Source: Tannerellaceae bacterium
GTDB taxonomy: Bacteria; Bacteroidota; Bacteroidia; Bacteroidales; Tannerellaceae
Length of the DNA stretch: 61,148 nucleotides
Assembly (NCBI GenBank): GCA_021204405.1
Contig: JAJPZJ010000007.1
Coordinates: 1-61,148 of the forward strand
Direction of reading: 5' to 3'
This document shows positions 60,373-61,148 of this stretch, one piece after another (the first letter of the stretch is position 1; each line of letters starts with the position of its first letter). Under the pieces are notes generated by a model. That model searched no databases, had not been told where the DNA came from, and worked only from the letters and a program-made list of their open reading frames with translations. The position numbers and the translations under genes were made by a program.

Positions 60373-61098
60373 ATGCTGCATAAAACAAGAGGGATCGTCC
60401 TTCATTCAATTGCTTACAACGACAAATCTTCTATTGTATATATGTACACGGAAGGATTTGGGCGTGTTTCTTATCTGGTAGCCCGTGCCAGGGGAAAAAA
60501 GACCGCTGTTTCCAAAGCTTTGTTTATGCCTCTTTCCGTATTAGACCTGGAGGTGGAACATTTGTATAAACGGGATTTGCAACGTATTAAAGAGGCCAAG
60601 CCCTGTTATCCGCAGGTAGCTCTTTCCTGTGAACCGGTAAAGAATGTATTGGCTCTTTTTATTGCGGAAGTGCTCTACCGGGTCGTGAAGGAGACGGAAC
60701 CTGACCCGAAATTATTTACTTTCCTGGATGATTCTATCCGTATGCTGGAATATACGGAACATGGAATTGCCAATTACCACCTGGTATTTTTATTGCAGCT
60801 ACTCTATTATCTGGGGATCTATCCCAATGCAGACTCTTACCGGGAGGGTGCTTTTTTTGATTTGCAGAATGGGGTTTTTATCGATCATGTTCCTATGCAC
60901 CGGCATTATTTGCAGCAGGGAGAAAGCCTGGTGTTCGCCCGCCTGTTAAAAATAAGTTTTGAAAATATGGGAGTCTTTTCTTTTTCCCGGCAGGACCGGG
61001 TCGATATTATTCATCGTATTATTGAGTATTACAGGCTTCACCTACCGGATTTTTCTGAGATAAAATCGCTGGCGGTTATACAATCTCTGTTTGATTAA
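60373..61098 (+). CDS. recO: DNA repair protein RecO
   Basis: 241 residues. RecO loads RecA with RecR in recombinational repair. An N-terminal OB fold (TRGIVLHSIAYNDKSSIVYMYTEGFGRVSYLVARARG) is followed by a helical domain (KNVLALFIAEVLYRVVKETEPD). There is no obvious zinc-finger Cys set, usual for this phylum. The frame is complete. The 52-bp window-end repeat begins inside its stop codon, so no downstream sequence independent of the repeat is visible. Confidence 0.95.
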   Translation: MLHKTRGIVLHSIAYNDKSSIVYMYTEGFGRVSYLVARARGKKTAVSKALFMPLSVLDLEVEHLYKRDLQRIKEAKPCYPQVALSCEPVKNVLALFIAEVLYRVVKETEPDPKLFTFLDDSIRMLEYTEHGIANYHLVFLLQLLYYLGIYPNADSYREGAFFDLQNGVFIDHVPMHRHYLQQGESLVFARLLKISFENMGVFSFSRQDRVDIIHRIIEYYRLHLPDFSEIKSLAVIQSLFD

Positions 61099-61148
61099 AA
61101 TGATTATCCGCATAATGTCCTATTATAAATTCTGGATTTGAAGTCGGA
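61097..61148. repeat. Right copy of the 52-bp inverted repeat
   Basis: The exact reverse complement of bases 2-53. It starts at the last two bases of the recO stop codon. See the left copy for the possible meanings. Confidence 0.9.

Overview
The window is chromosomal DNA of a Bacteroidales bacterium. The evidence is two SusC/SusD systems, two hybrid two-component regulators with AraC outputs, TAnnTTTG-type promoter boxes, moderate GC, and a housekeeping block of gyrB, rpsT, two tRNA-Glu genes and recO. A Parabacteroides- or Dysgonomonas-like relative fits, but the genus cannot be fixed by eye.

Layout. 1-182: a 52-bp repeat joined to the 3' end of a methylguanine-DNA methyltransferase gene. 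250-3468 (-): a DUF937/OmpA envelope protein and an ABC exporter, both frameshifted. 3720-16140 (-): an alpha-mannan utilisation locus (GH125, SusC, SusD, SusE, SusF, GH76, GH92) with its divergent hybrid regulator (16330-20416, +). This set is the signature of yeast/fungal mannan degradation. 20535-35875 (-): a pectin locus (SusC, SusD, CE12-CE8 esterase, hybrid regulator, DUF4861 protein, GH43-GH105 fusion). 36224-46972 (+): a CE7-type esterase, a GH28 polygalacturonase and the galacturonate pathway uxaB-uxaA-uxaC-kdgK-exuT-eda. Together the two pectin arms run from esterified pectin to pyruvate and glyceraldehyde-3-phosphate. 47363-49242 (-): a BNR-repeat protein. 49444-52074 (+): sufS, a broken GH16 and rnhB. 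52071-59094 (-): a tight cluster gyrB, two C26-M19 fusion hydrolases, an M28/glutaminyl-cyclase-like protein and sufE. 59268-61098: tRNA-Glu, rpsT, tRNA-Glu, a DUF2721 membrane protein and recO.

The most striking property is uneven gene decay. About twelve genes carry frameshifts, nonsense codons, tandem duplications (312, 19 and 18 bp) or a 32-bp palindrome. They include the GH92, GH76, SusD, GH125 and regulator of the mannan locus, plus GH16, the BNR protein and one C26-M19 copy. The pectin/galacturonate block is almost lesion-free, as are gyrB, recO, rpsT, sufS, sufE and rnhB. This is either real loss of mannan use or locally poor assembly. The window also begins and ends with the same 52-bp sequence in inverted orientation.

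The most interesting biochemical lead is the GH92. Its motif that normally holds the catalytic acid Glu reads GNQPGH, with Gln, which would suit removal of mannose linked through phosphate, a decoration of yeast mannan. A second lead is a tandem pair of C26 (gamma-glutamyl hydrolase-like) plus M19 (dipeptidase) fusions, one cytoplasmic and one exported, lying directly behind gyrB.
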